Source: Flavobacterium daejeonense DSM 17708
Lineage (GTDB): Bacteria > Bacteroidota > Bacteroidia > Flavobacteriales > Flavobacteriaceae
Assembly (NCBI RefSeq): GCF_000425425.1
Contig: NZ_AUDK01000011.1
Span: 1 to 64,000, forward strand
Length of the DNA: 64,000 nt
Reading direction: 5' to 3'
The stretch's first letter is position 1. Each line of letters opens with the position of its first letter. Made by a program: the position numbers and the translations under genes. Shown here in pieces: positions 44,791 through 54,515 of this stretch. The notes under the pieces are model-generated. The model was not told the DNA's origin and ran no database searches. It saw nothing but the letters and a program-made list of their open reading frames with translations.

Positions 44791-45588
44791 ATGAAAATTA
44801 AGCGTAAAAATATATTCACCTCTATTGGTAAAATTGCCGTTTACATCAAAGAAAAACCATTAAATGAAACTCCGGTAATTTTTCTTCACGGCCTTTATTT
44901 TGACCATAAACTCTGGAAGCATTACATCTATTCCATAACCGACCGAACCGTTATTGCTGTTGATATGCCTTTGCACGGAAAAAGTCAGGAAGACATTAAA
45001 AATGGTTGGAATTTGGAGGATTGCGCCCAAATGCTCGTGGATATTTTAAACAACTTAGAAATCCCAAAAGCAATTGCTGTGGGACATTCCTGGGGAAGTA
45101 TGAGCATTTTAAGAGCCGCAAGCCTGTATCCGGATCGCTTTGCGGCTATCGGGCTTTGTAATATGCCTTTTCAGGCTGCATCTGCAAAACAAAAAATACT
45201 ACAACACCTGCAACATTCCCTGCTTTTATTCCGAAATTTTTATAGCAAACAGGCTGCTAAAGTTTTGTTTGCCAAAAATTCTCTGCAAAAAAATCCTTTA
45301 TTATTCTACCACTTAAAAAGACCGATGGCTCTTTTGTCTAACCAACAAATCAGAGAAATCGATCAAACCGTTATTCTCGACCCAACGGATGCTTCCGATT
45401 TAATTCAGAATTTAAAAGTAAAGGCTTATGCCATCAACGGCAAAGATGATTTTGTACCTGCTTCTATCTTTCTGGAAACGATTATCGTCAATGGCGGTCA
45501 TGTTAGTCCGTTAGAAAGTCCGGATGAAGTTTCTAATTTGATTTCCAAACTAATCAAATACGGTACGCTAGAATTGATTCCGGCATAA
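44791..45588 (+). CDS. Alpha/beta-hydrolase
   Basis: A 265-residue protein with the alpha/beta-hydrolase fold. It has an oxyanion-hole HG motif in IFLHGLYFDHKLW, the nucleophile elbow GHSWGS (about 103-108), an acid candidate in AINGKDDFVP and a C-terminal His in VNGGHVSPLESPDEV. The substrate is unknown; sequence is similar in layout to esterases and lactone-type hydrolases. It follows the Crp/Fnr gene by 71 bp and may be controlled by it. Confidence 0.85.
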   Translation: MKIKRKNIFTSIGKIAVYIKEKPLNETPVIFLHGLYFDHKLWKHYIYSITDRTVIAVDMPLHGKSQEDIKNGWNLEDCAQMLVDILNNLEIPKAIAVGHSWGSMSILRAASLYPDRFAAIGLCNMPFQAASAKQKILQHLQHSLLLFRNFYSKQAAKVLFAKNSLQKNPLLFYHLKRPMALLSNQQIREIDQTVILDPTDASDLIQNLKVKAYAINGKDDFVPASIFLETIIVNGGHVSPLESPDEVSNLISKLIKYGTLELIPA

Positions 45589-45656
45589 AACGGAACGCAA
45601 AATAGCCGGATTACCGCTTTTTATTGTATTTTCGAAAAAAAAAAAATTCGAAGCAA

Positions 45657-47225
45657 ATGATTCCCAATCTGTTTTTAGATAAAAAAATTATCCTCTTGCT
45701 TTTGATTTTATTTTTCTCCCAATGCAGCAGCATTTCTACTAACAATGCGCATTTACAAACTGTAATTCCCGCAGAAAAACTCCGCAAGGACGTAGCATTT
45801 ACCCATAAAAAACTGCAAAAACTCCATCCAAAACTGGATTATTACATCAGCAAAGAACAATTGGATTTTAAATTTGACAGTTTAAAATCCAACCTCAACA
45901 ATTCTTTAACTCCGCTTGAATTTTATAAAAAAATTAGTCCGTTGGTGGCAGCCGTCAAACAGGGACACAGCTACGTTTTGCCTCCCGAAAAAGAATACAG
46001 CAAGAAGGAAACGAAAGCCTTACTTAAAAAAGGCATTGGTCCGTTTTCCCAATTCGATTTTACTTTTTACGAAGACAAATTGTATGTGGTAAAAAACAAA
46101 TCCTCTAACCCAACAATTCTGCCTGGAACCGAAGTGCTTTCGGTGAACGGTATCGAGCCGCAAAACCTTATCAACGAATACAACCGTTATTTTAGTTCAG
46201 ACGGCTTTAATACTACTTTTAAAGAAGAAATCGCCTCCAAACGATTTGTTGCTTATTTTACAATTGAAAACGGCATTAAAGACAGCCTGAATTATGTTTT
46301 TAAAATCCATGACAGCATCCAAAACATTACAATTAAACGCTTTAAAAAAGACAGCTTAGAACAAAAAGCTAAAAAAGCAGTCCAAAAAATTTCTGTTGCT
46401 GACCAAAATAAAATCAAAGCTTTAAAAAAGAAAAAACGCATCAACGGTTTTGACAAAACTTCCAAAACTTTCATTCGGGAGCTGCGTTTTCTATCGAATG
46501 ACAGCAGCGTTGCTTATTTAAAAATCAGCGGTTTTAAAGAAGGGGGTTTTCGAAAATTCTACAAAGACTGTTTTGCCGAACTTCAAAAAAGAAATACTCA
46601 AACGCTGATTGTGGATTTACGAAACAACGGCGGCGGCCGATTGAATGAAGTTATCAAACTCTACTCCTTCCTCTCCGACTCAACTTTTGTTTTTCTGCAA
46701 AAATCGGAAGTGGTTTCCAAAGGCAGTTTGTTTGAAGGTGCTTATTTTAACAAAGGTTCTTTTCCGGTAAAAATTGCCAAATCTCTTTTGGTCCCTTTTG
46801 TTTACAGCTATTTGTTACTGACGGTTCACAAAGACAAAGACGGTAAAAATTATTTTGCCACCGAAACCAAACCCCATCCAATAGCTAAAAATGCCTTTGG
46901 CGGAAAATTATTTGTGCTGATAAACGGCGGTAGTTTTTCGGCATCGAGTATTCTTTCTTCCAATTTAAAAGGTTCTCAAAGAGCCACCTTTGTGGGTACA
47001 GAAACGGGTGGCGATTATAACGGAACCGTAGCCGGTTTTATGCCCGTTATTCAAATGCCTCATTCGAAATTAAAAGTCCGAATGGGCATTATGAATTTTG
47101 CTCCCTTTTATCAAACTCCCGTCAAAGGACATGGAATTTTCCCGGATATAAGCATTCACCCCACTCTGGAAGATAAAATTCAGGGAAAAGATCCTGAACT
47201 GGATTGGATTTTAAAACACCCCTGA
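45657..47225 (+). CDS. S41-family C-terminal-processing-type peptidase, lipoprotein
   Basis: A 522-residue protein. The signal and lipobox near LLLILFFSQCSS indicate a lipoprotein of the outer or inner membrane. A PDZ-like segment (about 140-190, TILPGTEVLSVNG) precedes the S41 domain: LIVDLRNNGGGRLNEVIKLYSFL and the catalytic Ser region LINGGSFSASSILSSNLKG, then TETGGDYNG. The frame opens upstream at 45624 (TTG), but the ATG at 45657 is preferred because the lipobox then falls at the right place. The substrate is unknown. Confidence 0.82.
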   Translation: MIPNLFLDKKIILLLLILFFSQCSSISTNNAHLQTVIPAEKLRKDVAFTHKKLQKLHPKLDYYISKEQLDFKFDSLKSNLNNSLTPLEFYKKISPLVAAVKQGHSYVLPPEKEYSKKETKALLKKGIGPFSQFDFTFYEDKLYVVKNKSSNPTILPGTEVLSVNGIEPQNLINEYNRYFSSDGFNTTFKEEIASKRFVAYFTIENGIKDSLNYVFKIHDSIQNITIKRFKKDSLEQKAKKAVQKISVADQNKIKALKKKKRINGFDKTSKTFIRELRFLSNDSSVAYLKISGFKEGGFRKFYKDCFAELQKRNTQTLIVDLRNNGGGRLNEVIKLYSFLSDSTFVFLQKSEVVSKGSLFEGAYFNKGSFPVKIAKSLLVPFVYSYLLLTVHKDKDGKNYFATETKPHPIAKNAFGGKLFVLINGGSFSASSILSSNLKGSQRATFVGTETGGDYNGTVAGFMPVIQMPHSKLKVRMGIMNFAPFYQTPVKGHGIFPDISIHPTLEDKIQGKDPELDWILKHP

Positions 47226-47350
47226 TTTACTCCGAAAGCCCTTATTTTTTTAATCAAAAAATCCAATCTATCCTTATTTTAACAGGCTGTTTTTCTCTAT
47301 TGTTTTAAAAATCACTAACTTAGTAGTACCAATTTTAAACATACAGCAAT

Positions 47351-47773
47351 ATGAACAGTGTAAAAGAATTAAATAAATGGGCAAATACGCACACTTATTT
47401 CACTTTAGATTTACTACGAATTGCACTTGGCGTGTTTTTATTCGTAAAAGGAGTTAAATTCATCACCAATATTCAGTATTTGGTCGAGTTGATTTCTCCT
47501 ATTGACCAAATTGGAGGAGGAATGTTCCTCGTTCATTACATTACACCCGCCCACATGATTGGCGGAATAATGATTGCTTTCGGATTGCTCACCCGCTGGG
47601 CTATTATTGCACAATTGCCTATTTTATTTGGTGCCGTTTTAGTGAATTTTATGGGCGAAATGCACTCTGAAAATTTATTTTTAGCCTTAGGAACTTTGGC
47701 TGTTTGTTTATTTTTTATGGTTTATGGAAGCGGAAAACATTCTGCTGACTATTATTTTAAAATGTATCAATAA
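47351..47773 (+). CDS. DoxX-family membrane protein
   Basis: A 140-residue protein with four hydrophobic helices (about 18-38, 60-80, 85-105 and 110-130), including LDLLRIALGVFLFVKGVKFI and GGIMIAFGLLTRWAIIAQL, the DoxX pattern. DoxX proteins are inner-membrane proteins often associated with redox functions; the reaction is unknown. It is transcribed alone and is followed by a terminator at 47848-47880. Confidence 0.8.
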   Translation: MNSVKELNKWANTHTYFTLDLLRIALGVFLFVKGVKFITNIQYLVELISPIDQIGGGMFLVHYITPAHMIGGIMIAFGLLTRWAIIAQLPILFGAVLVNFMGEMHSENLFLALGTLAVCLFFMVYGSGKHSADYYFKMYQ

Positions 47774-47847
47774 ATAATAATTCCTAAAACCGCTTAAACA
47801 CAAAGCCCAAATTAATTAAGTTTCTATTCTGTTTATTTTATAAAACT

Positions 47848-47880
47848 AAAGCTCGATATTCTATCGGGCTTTTTGTTTTT
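47848..47880 (+). terminator. Rho-independent terminator after the DoxX gene
   Basis: AAAGCTCGATA (47848-47858) pairs with TATCGGGCTTT (47862-47872) with one G-U pair and a 3-nt loop, then a T-rich tail. Confidence 0.85.
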
Positions 47881-48125
47881 TATAGAATAAAATATTCTTT
47901 CTACGTATTTCCAACTCTTTTTGAATCTCAAACAATCAAAAAGCCTAAGTAAAACACCCCTAAATAATTAGTTTTCAAAAAGTTACTTAGTGCGAATAAG
48001 TGATTTTTAAAACACTAAAAATCAATAACTTATAGGCGTAAATTGTTTTTACACCTGTTTTTTATTGTGATATAAAACAAAAGTTTCTGGTTTAAAAAAC
48101 TAGTTTTTGTTGCGCAAGACGTTAT
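47881..48125. other. A/T-rich upstream region of the nitrate transport operon
   Basis: No gene was found between the DoxX terminator and the repeat at 48126. The stretch is A/T-rich and holds no promoter pair that I can support; the likely promoter elements for the next operon are at 48126-48154. Confidence 0.4.
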
Positions 48126-48154
48126 ACATAAGTAAAATTACGTAAGTATGTTTG
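48126..48154 (+). promoter_or_regulatory. Putative activated promoter of the nrt-like operon
   Basis: TATGTTTG (48147-48154) is a good -7 element, but no TTTG lies at the expected distance upstream. Instead the direct repeat ACATAAGTA (48126-48134) and ACGTAAGTA (48140-48148), with 14-bp spacing, covers that region; it includes the palindrome TTACGTAA (48138-48145). This layout suggests a promoter that needs an activator. Confidence 0.5.
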
Positions 48155-48197
48155 CAATGTAATAATTAACAAAAACAAATTTTTAAATCAACTTATT

Positions 48198-49460
48198 ATG
48201 AAACTATTCAAAACACTTTCTTTATCAGTACTTGGCCTAATAGGTACTGCTGCTATGGCTCAGGAATTTAGTTCTGACATCCAATTAAGACCAAGATACG
48301 AATACACTAATGGTTTTGGAACTTTATTAACCCCTACAACAGCGCATACTTCATTCGTGGGTCAACGTTCAAGAATCAATTTGAACTATGCTGATACCAA
48401 ATTAAAAGTAAAAGTAGCTTTGCAAAATGTACGTACCTGGGGAAATGTAAGTACTTTAGGAAATACATCTACTGACAAAAACGGATTTGCATTATACGAA
48501 GGTTGGGCTCAATACAATTTCACTGACAAATGGGGTACTAAAGTAGGACGTCAAATGATTTCTTATGACAATCAAAGAATCTTCGGAGGATTAGATTGGG
48601 CAAATCAAGGGAGAAGCTTTGATGCCGCTTTAATCAAATACAAAGGTGAAAAAAGCCAGTTGGATTTAGGATTTGCCTTAAATGCAGATTCAGAAGGAAA
48701 AGTTGCCCCATCTACACCTTATGCTACTGATTTTAAAGACATGCAATATGCCTGGTACCACACCAGTATAAAAAAACTAAACATTAGCTTTTTAGCTTTA
48801 AACTTAGGTAAAGAATACCAAAAAACGGTTTCTGAAATTGAAACCAATTATTCCCAAACTTTAGGAACTTACGTTAATTATACAGGCAAAAAATTAAGCT
48901 TAGACTTTAGTTTCTACGGACAAACCGGAAAAATTGGAGCCAATCAGGTTTCGGCTTACGAAGCAGCAGCTAACTTAGGTTATACTTTTACACCAAAATT
49001 CAAAGCAACTGTAGGATATGAATTCTTATCCGGAAAAGATCAAAGTTCCACTTCTTCAGTAGTAAAATCATTCAACCCGGTTTTTGGAACTAACCACGCT
49101 TTCAACGGTTTCATGGATTATTTCTACGTAGGAAATCATGCTAATTCTGTGGGATTGCAAGATCTTACATTAAAATTAGATTTCCCTATCAAAAAAGTAA
49201 ACCTTTCTGTTGCTCCTCATTTATTCTATACGGCTAACGAATTAGCTGCAACCAGCGATAAATACTTAGGAACAGAGGTTGACTTAACAGCGGTTTACAA
49301 AGCAAGTAAAGACATCACCTTAATTGCAGGATACTCTCAAATGTTTGCTTCAGATGCCATGGTAGCCTTAAAAGGCGGAACGGGTTTGAAAGACACTACA
49401 AACAACTGGGCTTACTTAATGGTAAACATCAACCCACAAATTTTCTCAATAAAAAAATAA
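48198..49460 (+). CDS. Outer-membrane beta-barrel of the alginate-export family
   Basis: A 420-residue protein with a signal peptide (about 1-21, ending GTAAMAQ) followed by repeated amphipathic beta strands to the end (terminal strand NNWAYLMVNINPQIFSIKK). Parts such as LQNVRTWGNVSTLGN and YEGWAQYNFTDKWGTKVGRQMISYDNQRIFGGLDW are typical of the Alginate_exp family in Bacteroidota. It leads an operon with nitrate-type ABC transporter genes, so a nitrate or small-anion channel is more likely than alginate export. This role is inferred from position. Confidence 0.8.
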   Translation: MKLFKTLSLSVLGLIGTAAMAQEFSSDIQLRPRYEYTNGFGTLLTPTTAHTSFVGQRSRINLNYADTKLKVKVALQNVRTWGNVSTLGNTSTDKNGFALYEGWAQYNFTDKWGTKVGRQMISYDNQRIFGGLDWANQGRSFDAALIKYKGEKSQLDLGFALNADSEGKVAPSTPYATDFKDMQYAWYHTSIKKLNISFLALNLGKEYQKTVSEIETNYSQTLGTYVNYTGKKLSLDFSFYGQTGKIGANQVSAYEAAANLGYTFTPKFKATVGYEFLSGKDQSSTSSVVKSFNPVFGTNHAFNGFMDYFYVGNHANSVGLQDLTLKLDFPIKKVNLSVAPHLFYTANELAATSDKYLGTEVDLTAVYKASKDITLIAGYSQMFASDAMVALKGGTGLKDTTNNWAYLMVNINPQIFSIKK

Positions 49461-49488
49461 TTAAACCAATAATCAAAGAAACATTCTC

Positions 49489-50868
49489 ATGAAAAAAATA
49501 GCATTACGATTATCGATGATAGCATTAACAGCTTTAAGTGTTGTTAGCTGTAAAAAAGAAGCTAAAAAAGAAATGGAAGCCGGAGCTGAAACTGCAAGCG
49601 CTTCTAAAACTGAAAAATTAGCATTAGAGAAACCTCAGGTAACTTTAGGTTTCATCAAACTAACCGATATGGCTCCTCTTGCCATTGCCAAAGAAAAAGG
49701 ATTCTTTGAAGACGAAGGTTTATTTGTAACTCTGGAAGCACAATCTAACTGGAAAAACGTTTTAGACCGTGTAATTGACGAACAAATTGACGGTTCGCAC
49801 ATGTTGGCAGGTCAACCTATTGCTGCAGCAGTTGGTTTTGGTAGACAAGCCAAATTAGTTACTACCTTCTCTATGGATTTGAATGGAAACGGAATCACAG
49901 TTTCTAACGATGTTTGGTCAAAAATGAAACCGGGAATTCCTTTGAAAGACGGAAAACCTGTTCACCCAATCAGTGCCAGTGCTTTGTTACCAGTAATCAA
50001 AGAATACAAAACTGCTAACAAGCCTTTCAAAATGGGGATGGTATTCCCTGTATCTACTCACAACTACCAATTAAGATATTGGTTAGCTGCCGGAGGAATC
50101 AACCCTGGACAATATACTAAAGACAACGTACAAGGAAACATCAACTCAGATGTATTACTATCAGTAACGCCTCCTCCACAAATGCCGGCTACTCTTGAAG
50201 CAGGAACAATCAACGGATACTGTGTAGGTGAACCTTGGAACCAACAAGCAGTTGCTAAAGGGATTGGAGTTCCGGTAATTACTTCAAGTGATATCTGGAA
50301 AAATCACCCGGAAAAAGTATTCGTAATGACAGAAGCTTTTGTAAAGAAAAATCCAAATACGGCTATTGCTATCACTAAAGCCTTAATCAGAGCCGGAAAA
50401 TGGTTAGATGATCCAAAAAACAGAGCGGAAGCTGTTAAAATCTTATCAAGTCCTGCTTATGTAGGTGCTGATGAAAATGTGTTAAAAAACTCAATGACAG
50501 GAACTTTTGAATATGAAAAAGGAGACAAACGTGAGGAACCAGACTTTAACGTATTCTTCAAATACAATGCGACTTATCCATTCTACTCAGACGGTATCTG
50601 GTACATGACTCAAATGAGACGTTGGGGACAAATCACAGAAGCGCAATCTGCTGAATGGTATGCTTCAAAAATCAAAGAAGTTTACAAACCGGAAATTTGG
50701 ACAAAAGCTGCTGAATTATTGGTTAAAGAAGGAAACTTAGACCTGGCTGACATCCCAAAAACAGATGGTTATAAAGCTCCAACAAACGAATTTATTGACG
50801 GTATTACTTACGACGGTAAAAAACCATTGGAATACTTGAAAAGCCTAAAAATTGGTAACAAAAACTAA
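49489..50868 (+). CDS. NrtA/CmpA-like nitrate (or related anion) binding lipoprotein
   Basis: A 459-residue periplasmic binding protein of the NrtA/CmpA family. The lipobox LSVVSC places the lipidated residue at Cys21. Conserved family stretches include [43 protein letters not shown], the [11 protein letters not shown] region and [19 protein letters not shown]. NrtA binds nitrate and CmpA binds bicarbonate; sequence alone does not decide. Located 28 bp after the barrel gene and followed by permease and ATPase genes. Confidence 0.9.
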   Translation: MKKIALRLSMIALTALSVVSCKKEAKKEMEAGAETASASKTEKLALEKPQVTLGFIKLTDMAPLAIAKEKGFFEDEGLFVTLEAQSNWKNVLDRVIDEQIDGSHMLAGQPIAAAVGFGRQAKLVTTFSMDLNGNGITVSNDVWSKMKPGIPLKDGKPVHPISASALLPVIKEYKTANKPFKMGMVFPVSTHNYQLRYWLAAGGINPGQYTKDNVQGNINSDVLLSVTPPPQMPATLEAGTINGYCVGEPWNQQAVAKGIGVPVITSSDIWKNHPEKVFVMTEAFVKKNPNTAIAITKALIRAGKWLDDPKNRAEAVKILSSPAYVGADENVLKNSMTGTFEYEKGDKREEPDFNVFFKYNATYPFYSDGIWYMTQMRRWGQITEAQSAEWYASKIKEVYKPEIWTKAAELLVKEGNLDLADIPKTDGYKAPTNEFIDGITYDGKKPLEYLKSLKIGNKN

Positions 50869-51052
50869 ATAAAAGTTCATAATGTGGGGGCTGTTTCCAG
50901 GACAGTCTCTGCATTATTTAAAAAACAAAACAGTTTGAGTTTTAAAAATAGTGAAACTCCATTTATATTCTGACTTAAAAAGTTTAAAAAGGATTTTACG
51001 AAATCATACTTTTTTAAACGCTTTTAAACCAACATTATTAAATACAAGCATT

Positions 51053-52141
51053 ATGAAAACAATGACAATAAAAACGGTGAAATTTATAGGATTAGGTTAC
51101 TTAGAACCCCTTATCCGATTGATTGCAGGTGAAGAAGTGAAAAAAAATGCAAAGGAGGCATTCAAAAAAATCATGATTCCTTTACTTTCTGTATTCTTTT
51201 TTATTCTCTTATGGCAATCATTTTCAGATTATTTAAATAATGTGGAATCAGAAATGAAAATTGAAAAAGCGTTGCAGGACCAGGGACCGGAAGCGGCTAA
51301 AAAATTAGAAGAATGTATTGCTTCGGGAGACATTAGCTGTCGACCAAATTCTTTACCTTCTCCTTTAATGGTAGTAGGCGCTTTAGGAAAATTATGGGAT
51401 GATCACTTGTTATTATCTTCCAAAAAAGCAGATTTTATTCAACAATATGCTGCTGTAAACGAAGAACGCTTGGCTAAAGGAGAAACCGAAATTAAATACA
51501 CCGGAAGACCTTCTTTTGTAGATCAGATTTTTACCAGTTTAAAAACCGTTTTTGCCGGATTTTTATTGTCTATCATCATTGCTATCCCAATGGGAATTTT
51601 GTTAGGATTAAGTGAAACTTTGAGAACATCGTTCAACTGGATTGTACAAATTTTCAAACCGGTATCTCCGGTAGTTTGGTTATTGTTAGTTTCGATGATT
51701 GTAAAAACTATTTTAGCCAATGTCGATGTAGAAAAATCATTTGTAATTTCTTTTATCAGTGTGGGATTGTGTTCGATGTGGGCTACTTTGGTAAATACGA
51801 GTGCAGGAGTTTCCTCAGTAGATAAAGATTACATCAACGTTGCTAAAGTATTGCAACTTGGTAATTACCAAAAAATCTTCAAAATTATTTTACCTTCTTC
51901 GTTCCCAATGATTTTCACAGGATTACGAATTACGCTTTCTGTAGCCTGGATGGTATTAATTGCTATTGAATTATTGGCACAAAGCCCTGGATTAGGTTCT
52001 TTTGTTTGGGAAGAATTTCAAAATGGTTCCAGTGATTCCAATTCGAAAATTATTGTAGCCATGTTTGTGATTGGGTTAATCGGATTCATGCTGGATCGCA
52101 TCATGATGATTTTCCAAAAATTACTAACCTTCAATAATTAA
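51053..52141 (+). CDS. NrtB-like ABC transporter permease
   Basis: A 362-residue inner-membrane protein of the BPD_transp_1 family. A first helix (about 44-65) is followed by a periplasmic or cytosolic segment, then five to six helices with the EAA-loop-like region (VAKVLQLGNYQKIFKIILPSSFPMIFTGLRI). Residues about 65-145 are an insert relative to short NrtB proteins, including a charged stretch with two Cys. The frame opens at a GTG at 50951, but the ATG at 51053 is preferred. Confidence 0.85.
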   Translation: MKTMTIKTVKFIGLGYLEPLIRLIAGEEVKKNAKEAFKKIMIPLLSVFFFILLWQSFSDYLNNVESEMKIEKALQDQGPEAAKKLEECIASGDISCRPNSLPSPLMVVGALGKLWDDHLLLSSKKADFIQQYAAVNEERLAKGETEIKYTGRPSFVDQIFTSLKTVFAGFLLSIIIAIPMGILLGLSETLRTSFNWIVQIFKPVSPVVWLLLVSMIVKTILANVDVEKSFVISFISVGLCSMWATLVNTSAGVSSVDKDYINVAKVLQLGNYQKIFKIILPSSFPMIFTGLRITLSVAWMVLIAIELLAQSPGLGSFVWEEFQNGSSDSNSKIIVAMFVIGLIGFMLDRIMMIFQKLLTFNN

Positions 52142-52207
52142 AAAGAAGTTACTAAGAAACTAAGCTGCTAAGCAACTTAGAACCTATGAACCTAAAAACT
52201 AAAAGAA

Positions 52208-53047
52208 ATGGCTTATTTAGAACTAAAAAATGTTTGTAAATCATACGGAGAAGGAAAAAACAAAACAGAAGTCTTAAGAAATATCAATTTAAGAATTGAA
52301 GAAGGAGAATTTGTAGCCATCGTTGGATTTACAGGAAGCGGAAAAACCACGCTTATTAATTTGATTTCCGGCTTAATCGAACCCGATTCCGGTCAGGTGC
52401 TTTTCAAAGGAAAACCTATTCAGGGAACCAGTCACGAACGTGGAATTATTTTTCAAAATTATTCCTTATTGCCCTGGCTAACGGTTTACGAAAATGTAGC
52501 AATGGCTGTAAAAACGGTTTTCCCGAATTGGAAACCAAAAGAAGTAGAAGAACATGTGAATAGTTTTATTGCCAAAGTAAATCTTTCGCATGCTTCACAT
52601 AAAAAACCAAAAGAACTTTCAGGAGGAATGCGCCAGCGTGTGGCGGTAGCCAGAACTTTGGCTATGAAACCGGAGTTAATTTTAATGGACGAGCCATTAG
52701 GAGCTTTGGATGCTTTGACCAGAGGAAATTTGCAGGAAGAAATTTTAAACATTTGGAGTGAAGACAAGCGTACTGCTTTATTAATTACCAATGACGTTGA
52801 CGAAAGTGTTTTTATGGCCGACAAGGTAATTCCGCTTCGTCCGGGACCAAAAGCTACTTTAGGCCCTGAATTTGAAATTAAAATTGACCGTCCCAGAGAC
52901 AAGACAGCTTTGAATCATAATGATAATTTCAAAAAACTACGAAATGCCATTATCGAATATTTAATGGAAATAGGCGCTGAAAGAACCGCCGGACAGGAAG
53001 TTAGCACTTACGAATTACCGGATTTAGTTCCGTTACAATTCAGTTAA
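52208..53047 (+). CDS. NrtC/NrtD-like ABC transporter ATPase (first)
   Basis: A 279-residue ATPase. The Walker A is GFTGSGKT (40-47), the signature LSGGMRQRVAVARTLAMKPELILMDEP and the D-loop GALDALTR. Both this and the next gene are single-domain NrtD-like proteins; they probably form a heterodimer with the NrtB-like permease. The unusual GFTGSGKT differs from the GHSGCGKT of its neighbour. The 66-bp gap from the permease gene contains a CTAAGCTGCTAAGCAACTTAG-like repeat. Confidence 0.9.
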   Translation: MAYLELKNVCKSYGEGKNKTEVLRNINLRIEEGEFVAIVGFTGSGKTTLINLISGLIEPDSGQVLFKGKPIQGTSHERGIIFQNYSLLPWLTVYENVAMAVKTVFPNWKPKEVEEHVNSFIAKVNLSHASHKKPKELSGGMRQRVAVARTLAMKPELILMDEPLGALDALTRGNLQEEILNIWSEDKRTALLITNDVDESVFMADKVIPLRPGPKATLGPEFEIKIDRPRDKTALNHNDNFKKLRNAIIEYLMEIGAERTAGQEVSTYELPDLVPLQFS

Positions 53048-53074
53048 AAGTACTCATTTTAAAGAAAAAACATC

Positions 53075-53896
53075 ATGACAGAAACGATAGTAAATACACA
53101 AACAGTCCCACACGATCCGGCAGGTTTTGAAAAATACATGTTGGAATTAAACAATCTAACAAAGGTCTATCCTACTCCAACCGGTGATTTTGTGGTATTG
53201 GAAAACCTGAATTTAAAAATAAAAGAAGGCGAATTTATTTCCATCATTGGACATTCTGGATGTGGAAAAACCACTCTGCTTTCTATGATTGCCGGTTTAA
53301 ATCCCATTTCCGGAGGACAAATTGTGTTGAACGGCTCACCTATTTCTGGTCCCGGACCCGACAGAGGAATTATTTTCCAGTCGCCAAGTTTATTGCCTTG
53401 GATGACTGCACTTGAAAATGTGGCTTTAGGAGTAGATAAAGTTTTCGCTTATGCGACCAAAAAACAACGCATTGATATTTGTAAATATTACCTAAGCAAA
53501 GTAGGATTGGATGGTGCTTTTGACAAAAAAGCCAAAGACCTTTCACAGGGAATGAAACAAAGGGTGGGAATTGCCCGAGCTTTGGCACTAAAACCACAAA
53601 TTCTTTTATTGGACGAACCTTTTGGAATGTTAGACTCTTTAACCCGTGGCGAATTGCAGGACGTACTTTTAGAAGTTTTAAATAAAGAAAAAACAACCGG
53701 AATCATGATTACGCACGATGTGGACGAATCCATTTTCCTTGCCGACCGTGTCATTATGATGACTTCAGGACCGAAAGCGCAAATTGGCGATATCTTAGAC
53801 ATCAATTACGAAAGACCCCGAAACCGTAAAGCCATCTTGGAACATCCTACTTATTACGACAACAGAGAACACCTGATTAATTTTCTGGAACATTAA
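53075..53896 (+). CDS. NrtD-like ABC transporter ATPase (second)
   Basis: A 273-residue ATPase with an N-terminal extension (1-20). The Walker A is GHSGCGKT (59-66). The signature reads LSQGMKQRVGIARALALKPQILLLDEP, where LSQGM replaces LSGGM, and MLDSLTR follows. This degenerate signature is usual for NrtD partners. It is the last gene of the operon; no nitrate or nitrite reductase is in the window. A strong terminator follows at 53945. Confidence 0.9.
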   Translation: MTETIVNTQTVPHDPAGFEKYMLELNNLTKVYPTPTGDFVVLENLNLKIKEGEFISIIGHSGCGKTTLLSMIAGLNPISGGQIVLNGSPISGPGPDRGIIFQSPSLLPWMTALENVALGVDKVFAYATKKQRIDICKYYLSKVGLDGAFDKKAKDLSQGMKQRVGIARALALKPQILLLDEPFGMLDSLTRGELQDVLLEVLNKEKTTGIMITHDVDESIFLADRVIMMTSGPKAQIGDILDINYERPRNRKAILEHPTYYDNREHLINFLEH

Positions 53897-53944
53897 TTCC
53901 ACCTCGATAATGCCCCGGAATCTTACTCTAATTATTTTTACTCT

Positions 53945-53978
53945 AAAAAATCGAAGCCTAAAAACTTCGATTTTTTTT
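53945..53978 (+). terminator. Rho-independent terminator after the nrt-like operon
   Basis: AAAAAATCGAAG (53945-53956) pairs with CTTCGATTTTTT (53965-53976) around an 8-nt loop and is followed by T. Confidence 0.9.
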
Positions 53979-54059
53979 ATGTCCTTTCCATAAGAAATGA
54001 GTATTCTTGCAGGAATGAAAAACTTTTTTTAGAAAAAAAGATAACACAGAATATTATTA

Positions 54060-54117
54060 GCCACAGATTGGAAAGATTCTCACAGATTAATCTATTTCAA
54101 TCCTTTTAATCTGTGGC
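54060..54117. repeat. CAGATT-type dispersed palindromic repeat
   Basis: GCCACAGATT (54060-54069) pairs with AATCTGTGGC (54108-54117). Inner segments GGAAAGATT and AATCCTTTTAAT also pair approximately. This is the same repeat family as at 24432-24640 and 43106-43150. Confidence 0.75.
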
Positions 54118-54164
54118 AATTATTAAAAGATTTAGCTAAAAAGAAAAAACATAATTTTTTTTCA

Positions 54165-54515
54165 ATGAATATCGAAGACTTAGTAGGCAAATTCCAAATT
54201 ACAGGCAGCAATCAGGATGCCGAAGACCATACTTACAAAGGAACCCTCACTTTGCGACTCGACCGCAACAAAAGAATCAAAGCCCAATGGTTCATCAATA
54301 ACGAACAGGTTCAAACCGGCAGCGGCTTTTTCAGAGATAATATTCTGGTGATCAATTTCAAATATTTGGGTGAAAACGACATTTTTTTCAAAGGTGTGGT
54401 GGTCTATCGCTGTATTTCGAAAGATGTATTAGACGGTTTCTGGTCAGAAAAACATGGCAATCCACTATTTTTAGGAACGGAACGTGCTTTTAGAATGACT
54501 GAAGTCTTGCAATAA
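54165..54515 (+). CDS. Conserved hypothetical small protein
   Basis: A 116-residue soluble protein with no signal peptide or transmembrane helix. It is rich in alternating beta strands (GKFQITGSNQDAED, YKGTLTLRLDRNKRIKAQWFIN, GFFRDNILVINFKYLG, VVVYRCISKDVLDGFW) suggesting a small beta-barrel or lipocalin-like fold. No catalytic motif is visible and I do not recognise the family. It stands alone between a repeat and an A/T-rich gap. Confidence 0.55.
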   Translation: MNIEDLVGKFQITGSNQDAEDHTYKGTLTLRLDRNKRIKAQWFINNEQVQTGSGFFRDNILVINFKYLGENDIFFKGVVVYRCISKDVLDGFWSEKHGNPLFLGTERAFRMTEVLQ

